A stretch of 64,000 nt of DNA from Ceratopteris richardii. Its lineage: Eukaryota; Streptophyta; Polypodiopsida; Polypodiales; Pteridaceae. The notes beneath the pieces are model-generated. The model made no database searches. It saw only the letters and a program-made list of their open reading frames with translations, and had not been told where the DNA came from. The position numbers and the translations under genes were made by a program. The stretch spans positions 87,737,664-87,801,663 of the forward strand of contig CM035406.1 of NCBI GenBank assembly GCA_020310875.1, written 5' to 3'. Position 1 is the stretch's first letter. Each line of letters begins with the position of its first letter. Positions 11,640 to 22,925 of the stretch are shown piece after piece.

Positions 11640-12860
11640 GAGCTCAAGCATTGCAGCAAAACCAAGGGGTAGACCAGGAGAAGAGCCCAGAGGTTAGTGA
11701 AACAGAGAGCATGACAAAGAAGAGGACTAGAGCTTGGAGAGATAGCCGTGAAAGAATGAAACGACAATGGGCAAAAAAGATGAGTGAACTCGAGGAAAGC
11801 CTCAGAGAAACAAAGGCTAGGATAACTGAACTCACATCTCAAACTCCCTCTCACACTACCCCACTTCCACCATTCCCAACTGCATCCGACCCGCCACCTT
11901 CCGACCCGCCTCAACTAATTCCACCACCCCCTAGAGTAGGATCAGTATTAGCTGATCCCACTCCCGAAGACCTTAATATGATGCTTAAAGCATATCAGGC
12001 CAGAATCCAAGAAGGGCCAAATGTAACTGATAATGAAAAGTGTTACCCAAGAGCAGAACTAGAGTTAGAACGAACCAAAATTTGTGCTAAGATGGTGGAA
12101 TTGGCTCAGACCATGTTTGAGGCCAGTCGCCTATTTAACCTCTCTAGCTCAGCAAAGACGCAGTTGCACTTTGATGGATTGCTAGAAAGAATAGAGAAGC
12201 TAATTGCACAATCGGAAAAGGAACCCGCCATACAACACAAGGACAAGGCAAGTGAAAGAGTAAGCATTCCTACCCAGGAAGCCTATGTGCCTGAAGCCTA
12301 TGTGCCTAACTCTACGGAGCCAGACACATCATCTTCTATGAATCGGTTCACACCAGAATTCCTACGCAAGATACAAGAAGACAAATGGGCTAAAGAGAGT
12401 GAAGTCCCTCCTCCTATTGAACTTGTGGATGATGCACACGACCAATTCCCACAAGACATCCCATCCATTTATGAGGAGCAGGAGAGCACCCACTCTCAAG
12501 AAAGATTAGACTTTGAGTCTAACTCTCTACAAGAATTACCCCACTTCACAGGCCCATGGGAAGCTAAGTCTACTTGTATGAGAGCACCCACGGTCATGGT
12601 ACGAAATGAGGACTCAGTCATACCTAGGAACACAGAGGTAGTGAAAAACACCAAAGTGCAGTGCAATCTCACTTTGGAAGAGCTACTCAAGGTTAGACCT
12701 GAATTATGGAAACATGTCACCAAACAAGTACCAGCGATAGTGAAACCTCATTCCCAGGTAGGATCACATAGGACGGTGCCAGAGATACCCTTGGATAAGA
12801 TAGGAGATATGTGTGAAGGTGAAGAAGGGAACACCTATCTTCCCATTACCTACCAGGAGT
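11640..12860 (+). mobile_element. gag-protease linker of the gypsy element
   Basis: Coding sequence between the last zinc knuckle and the protease. It holds a charged, probably coiled-coil stretch near 11690-11840 (RERMKRQWAKKMSELEESL), a proline-rich spacer near 11850-11930, and acidic low-complexity sequence. No known domain is recognised. It is open and in register with the protease, so it is probably part of the same polyprotein. Confidence 0.6.
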
Positions 12861-12869
12861 ACACCACCA

Positions 12870-13120
12870 AGGCAATTTTGGACTCAGGCACAGGAGTTGC
12901 AATTGCCACCACTTCCCTATGGAAGCATTGGGGCAAGCCAGCACTCAGGCCCACGAGGATGAAATTGCAGATGGCCGATGGTCACATAGAGAGACCCCTA
13001 GGGTTGTTAGAAGGAATAACTCTCACCACCTGTGGTGTCGAGTTCGAGCATACCTTTGCCATATGTGATTTTAGCAAGAACCATGCCTATGAAATGATCT
13101 TGGGACGACCCTTTATGCGA
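12870..13120 (+). mobile_element. First retropepsin domain of the gypsy element
   Basis: The catalytic motif AILDSGTGVAIATT lies near 12873, and the closing motif MILGRPFM lies near 13090. This is the usual gag-pol protease position in gypsy elements, upstream of RT. It would cleave the polyprotein as a dimer. Acidic coding sequence follows up to RT. Confidence 0.85.
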
Positions 13121-13129
13121 CAGTTACAA

Positions 13130-14020
13130 GTGGTACAGGATTGGGAAACCAATTCTTTGTACCTGCAGCACTTAGGTGTTACGACCAAAGTCAATCTCAA
13201 GGATTACTCTCATAGAGATGTCCCTCCTATCCAATGGAACCCCATCCATAGAGCCAAAGATGATACGGAATCGGTGCATTCCATAGGATCAGGATCCTCA
13301 TGGATGCATGAAGACACTCACTTATGGATGTGCAAAGTAGCAGTAGAGGAAGAGAAGAGAGAAAAAGCCAGAGAGGTAGGTGCAAAAGAAAACCATAGAT
13401 CAATTCAAGACCTAGCCTATGCACCTGTAGTCTTTCCTGATGAGGAATTCGAACCTCACGGCTGGGCATAAATTCTAGCAACCATGGATGTAGCCATCAA
13501 TGAGGAACAATGGACACCTCACTGTGATGAGGATGGCTATGACATTTCAGTCTTCACTATAGAGCCTATCATGGGAGAGGCAGTTCTAGAAGAATGCGAA
13601 CCTAGCCCTGATGCATTTGAGGATGCAAGTGACTCCGATCTAGAGTCAATCATTATGGACCCACCCTTTGCATCAGATGAAGAATACTTCCATGAAGTAG
13701 AATTTCAACCCCAGAGGCATGGAGAGCTTACAAATGATGTAAGATTAGCCACACATGTGACCCCGAAGGAAGAAGTAAAGAAACGAAAGAAGAGAGAAGT
13801 CACACCAGAAGAGGAAGAATCTTTGTTTGAGGTCCCGGAAAACTTTAAAAAGTATGAGATAGATGACAGGAGAGTCATGATTAGAATGCCTAAACGAGAG
13901 GCGCAATCGGGGGGCCTATGATAACAAAGAGACCACCAAGAAAATATTAGTAGCCCTAGAAGAAGGAGAAGAGAGATGCACATACATAGGCCATGACCTG
14001 ACAGAAGAGGAAGAACAAGA
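13130..14020 (+). mobile_element. Acidic spacer between protease and RT (gypsy)
   Basis: Mostly open coding sequence rich in Asp/Glu (for example DEDGYDISVF, EEVEFQPQ-like and EVTPEEEESLF) with no recognised domain. Position suggests a polyprotein linker. It is broken in places. Confidence 0.5.
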
Positions 14021-14029
14021 CCTAATAGC

Positions 14030-15400
14030 CTTGCTAAGGGAATACAGAGACGTATTCGCTTGGAGTTACAAGGATTTGAAAGGTGTTGACCCTGACATAT
14101 GCTCACACACTATCCCCATGACCTCAGATGCTAAACCCTCTAAGCAAAAGCCCTATACATATAACGATAATTACGCTGCCAAGATCAAAGAGGAGATAGA
14201 TAGACTGGTTGAAGCTGGATTTATCTATGAAATTGAGCACACTGAGTGGGTATCCCCCATCGTAGTGGTGCCCAAGAAGAATGGCAAGCTGCGTGTATGC
14301 ATTAACTTGAAGAAGGTTAATGCAGCCACAATTCGAGATAACTATCCACTTCCTATCACAGAGCATCTCTTAGAAAGAGTAGCATGCAAGGAAGTGTACA
14401 GCTTCCTCGATGGATTTTCGGGCTACAATCAAGTAGCCATAGCTCCAGAAGATCAGCATAAGACAGCTTTTGCCACAGAGTGGGGTATATTTGCCTTTCG
14501 TGTAATGCCATTTGGGCTTACCAATGCACCAGCCACCTTCCAGAGACTAATGTGCCATGTATTTAAGGAGTTCCTGAGGAAGAATTTAGAAGTCTATGTT
14601 GATGATCTTTGTGCTCATTCCAACATTAGACAAACCCATATTCCTGAACTCAGACAAATCTTTGACAAATGTAGAGAATATCAAGTGTGCCTAAACCCAG
14701 AAAAGTGCGTTTTCATGGTCAGGCAAGGCAAGATTCTAGGGCACAGTGTCAAAAAATGGCATATCTATTGACGAAGAGAAAGTGAGAGCCATAGCAGAGC
14801 TACCTAGGCCAAGGAATGTCAAGGAAGTACAAGCTTTCATGGGACATTGTGGTTACTACCGCCGGTTCATTCACATGTATGCTGTCATTGCAAAGCCCAT
14901 GTACGGACTTCTGACTAACTTTGAGTGGACTGATGAATGTGAGAACTCCTTCCAGGAGCTTAAACGAAGATTATGTTCAGCACCAATCTTGACCACACCA
15001 GATTGGAACAAGCCATTCCATGTTCACGTGGATGCATCCAATTATGCTATTGGATGTGTACTCGCACAACCTACGGGTGAAGGTAATATGGATCTTCCAA
15101 TTGCCTATGCCAGTAGACAATTGAATGCAGCTGAACGAAATTATACCACTACTGAGAGAGAAGGCTTAGGCATGGTATATGCAGTTAAAGTTTAGACATT
15201 ATTTGCTTGCAAATAAGTTTAAATTTTTTACTGACCATCAGGCATTGTTGTACTTGGTGAACAAGCCATGCAACACAGGAAGATTAGTAAGATGGTTTCT
15301 CTTGCTAATGGAATATGATTTTGAGGTTGTGGTAAGGAAAGGGAGGACTCATTTGAGAGCGGATCATCTCTCTAGGCTCACATCTGGAGAAGCCCCACAA
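14030..15400 (+). mobile_element. Reverse transcriptase and RNase H of the gypsy element
   Basis: RT is introduced by DVFAWSYKDLKGVDP. Motifs follow in order: VVVPKKNGKLRVCINLKKVN, YSFLDGFSGYNQV, FAFRVMPFGLTNAPATFQ, and the catalytic YVDD box at about 14596. The connection has FMGHCGYYRRFI. RNase H follows with HVDASNYAIG near 15030, ASRQLNAAERNYTTTERE near 15110, and FFTDHQALLYL near 15220. Together they convert element RNA to double-stranded DNA. The region is broken but all core motifs are readable. Confidence 0.93.
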
Positions 15401-15599
15401 GGAGTGTCAGATGACCTTCCTGATGCTTACTTGTTTAATTTGGAAGTGGTGCCGCAGTGGGCTAAGCCATTGGTACCAGTGTTAACATATGGACCTAACC
15501 ATTCAGTAATAGCCACACAAAATAGAGAGGTTGTAAAAGCCCAAAAGTACCACATCATGGCTGGAAGTATGTACAAGCACACAGATCAAGGGATCTTGG

Positions 15600-17300
15600 C
15601 TTGTTGTGTAGAAGAGGACGAGTATGCGAAGTGGTTGCAATTAGCACATGTAGGTGCATTAGAGCAACACTACTCAAAACAACGAACCCTACAGACACTA
15701 AGGAGACTCGGAGTGCATTGGCCAACTATGGAAGCAGATGTCCAAAGGTTGTGCAAAGAATGCCCAATCTGTCGCACTAAACCACCTGTGGAACATGCCA
15801 CTTTTTATCAAGTGTCCATAGTGCCAGATTGGAGTGAACCACTAGTATCCTTCTTGAGGACGAAAACATTCCCTCCAGACATGACTCTGGCTAGGAAAAG
15901 GAGTTTAGAACAAGAAGCCCAGGATTACTCTCTCATTGGCGATAATCTATACAAACGTGGTAAAGATGGTTACTTGAGACTATGTGTCCATGAAAGTGAA
16001 TATCTCAAGATCCTGGAAACTGCTCACCAAGGTGTAGCAGGAGGACACTTTGGACCAGATCCGGTGATCAAGGCAATACTATTTGCGGGCTTCTGGTGGC
16101 CGACCCTTCACATGGATGCACATACCTATGTGAAACGGTGTGATGTCTGTCAGCGAACTCAGTATCCTATACGCAAAGATGAGATGCCACTGAAACCTAT
16201 GATGGGTGGACGTGCATTCTCTAAGTGGGGAATAGACTTTGTAGGCCCTATTAATCCCCCAGCTAAGGGTTCACATGCTGAATATATCATTGTGGCCACA
16301 GATTATCTCACCAAGTGGGTAGAGGTAAAAGCCACAACGAAGAACGATGCTCAAACAACAGCTAAGTTTCTATTTGAGAATGTATTCAATAGATACGGGC
16401 TACCTATAGAGCTAGTTAGTGATAGAGGCACTCACTTCTTGAATGAAGTGATTGAAAATCTGCTCCAAGAATTCTTGGTAATACATAAGAAGTCTGCCCC
16501 CTATCACCCTCAAGCAAATGGCCAGGCTGAGAGCACCAACAAGATCTTATGCAATGTACTGACAAAATTAGTGAACATTAAACGCTCTGATTGGGACAAA
16601 CAGCTACACCATGCTGTTTGGGCATACCGAGTCGCCTACAAGACGGTACTCCAAGCCACCCCCTTTCAGATGGTGTTTGGCCAAAACGTTGTGCTACCTT
16701 TGGACTTCTTAATACCTACATTGAAAGTAGCACAAGAGCACGAATGGACGGGTCATGAACTCTCCTCTAGACTTTTTGACCTTGAACGATTAGGAGAAAC
16801 AAGACTGAGAGCAGCTGCAGGGATATATGCAGCTAAGAAGAGACAGAAGGCATACTTTGATGCCCATGTGAAGGATAAGGGCTTGAAAGCAGGAGATCTA
16901 CTTTTAGTCTACACATTGAAACAACACGCAAGGAAGCTAGAAAAGAGAGGCCACGGACCTATGATCATCAATAGGATCTCCACGAGTGGAGCAGTACAAC
17001 TAGCCACTTTAGAGGGTGATGTTCTCCCAAACTATATTAGCGGATGCAGAGTCAAGTTGTATCAGGAACCCCTCACGGAGGAAATGCTAAGTCGACTCAA
17101 TACTGCTAAGCAACGTAAAGAGGAGGAAAAACGAATTCGAGAAGAAGCTCAAGCAGAAGCCCTAGAGCGCATACGGAGAATGAAATTAAGAAGACAAGGT
17201 AGAGAGCAACCTGTGCCAGATGCATATGCAGATCAAGGATACCAGGTGGCTATGTGTGAAGTTTCAGGTGTTAGCTCACATAGGATAACTGATCGACGTC
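15600..17300 (+). mobile_element. Integrase region with two HHCC-like modules (gypsy)
   Basis: Two zinc-binding-type modules occur in series. The first, at about 15645-15775, has HVGALEQHY and CKECPIC. The second, at about 16020-16155, has HQGVAGGHF and CDVCQRTQ and is the standard integrase N-terminal domain. The catalytic core runs from WGIDFVGPI (16230) through VSDRGTHF (16420) to HPQANGQAES (16510), giving the D,D-35-E arrangement. The C-terminal part has a GDLLLVYTLKQHARKLEKRGHGP-type GPY/F-like stretch near 16890-16960. It would integrate the cDNA. An Arg/Glu-rich tail follows. Confidence 0.9.
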
Positions 17301-17339
17301 CTTTCATAACCGTGATATGGGGCAAGGAAAGAGTGCAAG

Positions 17340-17620
17340 GACTGTAAGAGCCTTGATTGACTCAGGTGCAGCCACTAGTGCTGTTAAATTGTCTCACTGT
17401 CAAGAGTTGCAATTAACTGTCAATCCTGTGGAAGCATATCTCATAGGATTGGGAGGCGTGGAAACCCCTTGCATGGGCGAGGTTGAACTTCCCCTCTATA
17501 TTCATGATGAGGCAATGACAGTTAAAGTACTAGTGTGTCAAGATGAGGACCTCACTGAACCCCTTGTCTTGGGTCAAGACTGGATCTATGACCAAGCAGT
17601 CAACTTAAACCTAAGAAGTG
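17340..17620 (+). mobile_element. Second retropepsin-like domain, downstream of integrase
   Basis: The sequence reads VRALIDSGAATSAVKLSHC near 17343, then a middle part with GLGG and GEVELPLYI, and closes with LVLGQDWIYD near 17565-17595. An active-site DSGA followed by a hydrophobic-LGQDW element is the two-part signature of a retropepsin. The element already has a protease upstream of RT (12870-13120). This second copy has a clearly different sequence, so it is not a recent duplication. It could be a second processing enzyme or a domain that lost catalysis; the DSG triad is present. Confidence 0.75.
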
Positions 17621-17689
17621 GACTTCTTCAGGTATGGGTCAATCATAGTCGAATTACAGTAGAGTTAGATAATGGAGCACTCAAGGAAC

Positions 17690-18432
17690 TAGGAAAGGCA
17701 CACACTCCTGGTCCTTCCAGGAGTACACATGAAGATGACCGTGCTGTTCTTGTCCAAAACTATGTGTTGCAGAGGAATGATGGTTGCAAGAAAGGAGTCA
17801 GGGATGCAACGGAACTCCCTTCTTTTCCAAAGGCCAGAGGGAGGCAGCAACCAAAGGTGGATCAAAGGCAGAAGAAGCAGAGTACTACCTATGTCGGAGA
17901 TCAAAAGTACCCGCACAGCAAAATGTCTCAGCTAGTGAAACAAGTGTGGGTGCGGAAAGGCGAACACCCGGTTGCACTCAAGTCAACCACACGGGCAAAG
18001 CCTCTTATTAGTAACCAACAACACGACACCAATGAGAAGTCTTTCAGAAGTTCTTCTGCTAACGTGAAGTCTATTTGGGTGCCCAAGAAGTCGATGAAGG
18101 CCAGCCCACAATCAAGAAAAATTTGGGTGCCTAAGGCTTGTTTGCGAGCTCAAATAGCTACATCAAGAACACACCCTATACAGCATGATCCATTCACTCG
18201 CACAGCCGGCATCCACTCGTTTTTAACACTCAGGAACACACCAAGGCCCATGAGCACGAACAGAATCACTTGTAAATGGGTCCCTAAAAGGCCTCATTTT
18301 CAAGCTGACACACCTATAAAGCTCTCGAGAGTCTCTACGAAACCAAGAGCAAAACCCATCCACTGCATTTGGCAGCCTAAGACTTGTAACAAACCCCCGG
18401 ACCCCAATTGTAAATCCATGTCCACCTACTAA
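17690..18432 (+). mobile_element. Basic tail with repeated W-V-P-K motifs (gypsy)
   Basis: A Lys/Arg/Ser-rich stretch continues from the second protease. It contains at least five spaced copies of a Trp motif: KQVWVRKG, KSIWVPKK, RKIWVPKA, CKWVPKRP and HCIWQPKT. I do not recognise a domain. The basic character and regular aromatic motif suggest nucleic-acid or protein docking, but that is inference. Confidence 0.55.
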
Positions 18433-18643
18433 CTACTTCACTCTCACACCACATCATTCTGCTTACCTCTTAGGTCTACCCAATTCCTAACTACACACAC
18501 AAGCATCGAGCACTTATTAACCCCTAACCTCTCCCGCACCTTAGGTTAATGTTGTAACAGGGGACACCGTGTCATTTTTGTGTCCATTGCAATGTTAGCA
18601 TTTATTCATATATTCTCACAGAACCAGCTGTGAAGTTTTCAAC
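18433..18643 (+). other. Short non-coding gap in gypsy element
   Basis: About 210 bp between the W-V-P-K tail and the accessory coding region. I see no domain. It could hold a splice acceptor or a subgenomic start, but no single site stands out. Confidence 0.4.
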
Positions 18644-21600
18644 ATGGCTGAGGCAACAGGAACTAGCTCTCAAACAGAAACAAGCCAACAAGTGGTGGAC
18701 TTAGACAGCTTACCCGTGTTGCCTGAGACAAATGAAAGACCAGAAGAATTGCGGGCCATCAAAATCATACCTATTGCGGACCCGCCGCGTGGCCACACCA
18801 TGCCCGTAGGAAAGACTTCCCACTGGTTTACTGAAGTGGCAGGACCCTTGGGTGAGGGAACGTACCTATGGGAATCAGAGTTGGACTTCAATGGGAAGCA
18901 AGGCAGATACCATTTCTTTACAAGAGAATTCGAGAAATTACAAAATGCAGAAGGTCTACGTTCGATATGGGAAAAGGCAGGATTGAATGCATATTTCAGT
19001 GCACGGCTCCCAAAGCCTGACTTCATGCGATGCTACTACCTCATCAACACCTTGACTCCAAACCAGAACCCAAAAGGTGCAAGCTCATTTGTGATTCCAT
19101 CTCTGACAAAGGGGAACGAGCTTAAGAGGTTCAGGCTATCAAACAACTTGGTGAGAGAGGCTCTAGATATGCGCGGAATGCATATTCCTACAGAAAAGGA
19201 AACCCTAGTACCGGATTACATGAAGAATCGAAGCCTCACCAAACTCAAGGACATGGTGTCCATGACGCCTAATATTGCAATACACCTTCGCATGTGCATG
19301 CAACACTTTGCTTTTCCTGCACAAGATAGATTCACCATGCCACCCAAGAAGATTTGGTTTAGTTTGTATCTGGTAGAGACACAGAGCCTCACCATCAACT
19401 TACCCCACTGGATAATTGATCAGATACACCTAGCTCACAAACGATGGCCGCGGAAACAGGTTTTATATGGTTGCTATGCTCTGACGAGAATCATTTATAG
19501 GTGTTTGGCGTATGACATCCCTATTCAACGGGCCCTAATGTGGAATCGTGTAGAGCAGTTTAGAGGCAGGACATCCACTGGACCCCCTTCTAAGAAGATG
19601 AGAGGCACTATCCAAGTCCCATGTGCTCAACCACGTGGAGCCACCCTAACACCAGACGTCACCCCTCCACCCCGAAGAGTCCGACCATTCACACTCCGAC
19701 TTCCAAGACGCAGCACCGATGGTTCGACCTTGATATTCCCTCCTATCCCAACCGATCTTGAATTTCCCAATGGTGCACCTTTGGAAGAACTCACTAATGA
19801 AGATTTCGAACAATTATTACAAGATGTAGAGCTGGAGGCAGAAGAGGCACAACAAGCGGAGAACGTGCAAACACAGGCCACAACCTCCCAAGCACCTGTC
19901 ACAACAGTTGAAGTGGATGAAGAGGTTGATGGAGATGAAGAACAGGAGGAAGATGAGGAGGATTATGATCAAGAGCATCAAGAGGAGCAACAAGAAGTGC
20001 CAGAACTTGTAGGTGCACCAGCATATACAGCTCAACTACAAAGGTTATACGACACAATCAAAGCAGTACAAGAAAGGCATCAACTCTCTCTTGTATCAGG
20101 TCAAGCTTTGATGCAAGAAATGCTATCAGATGAGGGGGTGGACCAACATTTCATCGACAACCTCAAATTAGTGTCAGAATCTTTAGGAGTTCCGGAGGCT
20201 GTCCACACTGCAGTCCGCCAGTCCGCGAGGTATGACAAACGCAGAGTTGACACATTACCACGAGCAGGTAAGACTATCAGGATACCAGTCACAGAACAAG
20301 AAGTACCCATTGAAACCACAGCTACTCCCACAACCACCACTGACCTCTCTGCTGAAACATTCGTTCAGACATCACCCATCTCACCCGAGCATCCTCCATC
20401 ACCACCTTCTCCACCCCCACCACCACCTCCCACCATGGAAGAAACGACAGTCATCACCTCTACCTTCACTTATAACCCATCCTCATTCACATCATTCTCA
20501 TTTCGAGAACCCACCTCACAAGACACCCTCTTCTCCTTCGCCACTAATCCCTTGTACACTTCAACCCTTCTATCCTCCGAACCCATAACTGGCCATCCCA
20601 TAATTCCAAGTGTGGTGGGAAACCCGGCACCCACTGAAGGCACCCTGTGTTTTCCAGCCTATTCCCCACTACGGGTACCTCCATTCCATGACCCTCACTT
20701 CCCATCTGGCCCCTACATCTCTTTCAACCTGACCTCACCACCCCAATACCCGTCCTTTGTGGAGCAGTTCATCCGCTCTCCAATGTTTCAGAGGCACATT
20801 TCCCCGACGTTAGCAACGACATCAATTTACACGAACACCACACTCACTTCACCTACCATACCCACCTACATGGTAGCCCCTGTACACACCTCCTTGTCTG
20901 ACCCAATGGACATTTCACCAACCACAGCACCTCTCTCCACGATTCCACCATCTCCCCCTCCCTTACCCCCCACCTCAACCACTCACATCATTGGCACACA
21001 CAGCATTCACTACCCCCCTACCCAATCCCACCTCCCCTGCATTTCAAACTTTCCCCCTTGCATCTCATAATGTAAATAGCACGTTCAACACATTACTTCA
21101 GTGTGCACATCAACTAAAACAAGAATACCATCAATTGGAAGAACGCACTGCTGCCCTCCAGGCAGAATCTCAACGTCTGCAAGCTAGAGTCACCACTCTT
21201 GAAACTGATTACCAAACGCTCCTAACCGAGCATACAACCTTACAGCAGGCTCACTCCGAATTGGAATCAAAGACATCAACAGTAGATGTCCAAGCAGTCA
21301 AGGAATTAGAAATAGTGCTCCAAGCACAAATGATATCTAATGCTACACCCAGACGCAACCTTGGGCTATTAAGGAAGCATATGGCAGCAGCACTAGAAGA
21401 GAACAAGAGGCTTCAACAACAAAACCAAGACAACTTTGAAGCGGCTATGGAAGGAACTGTAGGAGCAACCATTAGCCCTACCAGATATAGAGCAGTCCCA
21501 TCAGAAGACATTCGCATCTTACTTGAAGAGCATGCAAATTTCTTGGAGTCATATGAAAAGTTAGAGACTGAATGTGCAGACCTAAAGAAACAGATAGCCA

Positions 21601-22920
21601 GTGCCCCCACAGCTCAACAGGAGCCGGTAATCTTGCAACACTCTACAGAAGAAGTAGAGACCCTCCGAAAACAGGTGGCAGAACTCCAAGCACGCCTCTT
21701 ACCATATGAAAGGCCACCCTCGCCCATTGAAGAACCAGAACCTGAAACAGTAGTGGAAATCCCCGTCGATGATAGCTATGAAGAGCCATATGAGCCGATG
21801 CCGACACCCGGTGGTCGAACTACAGAGGAAGGACAAGACACTTTAGAAATTCAAGTTCCAGATTGGGTCAAAAGGGTCGAGAAAGTGGGTAAGACACATG
21901 ATGATCATGTGGCCGTGCAAATGCAATCTCTCACAAATCTGGAAGAAACTGTCCTTCAGTCTTCTTACTTTCAAAATCTATCCCATCAACGATTAATCAC
22001 AACATCAGAGTCGCAATACATGCCGTATTTTGTCTTGCTACATGATTATAATGCAGAAGTCAAGAGACATACAGGGAAGGAGCCCACATTCGCCACTCAA
22101 TTTGAGCTAGGGGATTTACCGACAGATGCACGTGCTGGCTCGATCTTCCAACCTAATTGGCGTGCACGTCTACTAACGGATTACCCAGAGATGATGAGCA
22201 CCTGGGCAACCATGCCACTATATATCAAGTATAATCCATGCTATTGCCCAGTGGTACGTCGCAGATCCTGGCAAGCATTTGCAATCAAGGTACGCAACAA
22301 TAAAGAATGCTCGGCTTGGGTTAACTATCCATATTTTGCTCCACCTCGAGGGACCCCAACCGTAGCCTACATGATATCAACAATTAGGCACTGGTCTACA
22401 CGTCTAAATAATGTACCCGACATAGCAGCGAAAATGTGTATGAAGATATTCAAGCTCATGACCATTGTCTTCAAAACCTTTCAGAATGTACAAGCTCCAT
22501 ACATCTCTGCCCCTGGATTCTCTCAAGGTAACAAGGATTTAGTCTACGACATGAGTCAGACCCCCTCGGTCACTATAATCTTTGCTTGGCATGCACGAAT
22601 AAAGTACTTACCCGCATGCTTCAAGCAGACATTTGAGGAAATGTTCTCTACGGGATTCTGGGAATATCATTCGGAAATTTTCATTCCCAGACCCACACAT
22701 TTGCTACACCTATTCGCAGTAGAACAAGCGATCCATGCAGATCAGTTACGTCTGCCACATCCGGACATTCCAGGACCAATTGATTGGGATCGTATGATGA
22801 CAGATTTGGCCAGAGGACTACGCATACAAGAACATCAACTTGCCACTCAGGTTGTGGAATATTACATCCAACACTCCCAGCAACAAGGGTCTGTCAGGGA
22901 CGACAGACGCGAGAGAGGGG
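18644..22920 (+). mobile_element. Accessory coding region downstream of integrase (gypsy)
   Basis: About 4.2 kb with high coding potential, in the position of the extra or env-like ORFs of Tat/Athila elements. Parts in order: an N-terminal conserved-looking globular segment at about 18644-19570 (GKTSHWFTEVAGPLGEGTYL, RHFAFP-like MQHFAFPAQDRF, LYGCYALTRIIYRCLAYDI); an acidic Glu/Gln block at about 19790-20030; a Pro/Thr/Ser-rich stretch at about 20280-21060; a long coiled coil at about 21090-21700 (LEERTAALQAESQRLQARVT); and a C-terminal globular segment at about 21950-22880 (SWQAFAIKV, NYPYFAPPRGTP, IFAWHARIKYLP). I see no signal peptide, transmembrane segment or fusion-peptide pattern, so an envelope role is not supported. 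Function is unknown. Confidence 0.7.
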
Positions 22921-22925
22921 GGGGG
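22911..22925 (+). other. Polypurine tract of gypsy element
   Basis: GAGAGAGGGGGGGGG directly precedes the right LTR. It is the plus-strand primer site. Confidence 0.9.

Noticed and set aside
18644-22920. Envelope gene making this an errantivirus-like element
   Set aside because: No signal peptide, membrane segment or fusion peptide could be seen; position alone is not enough.
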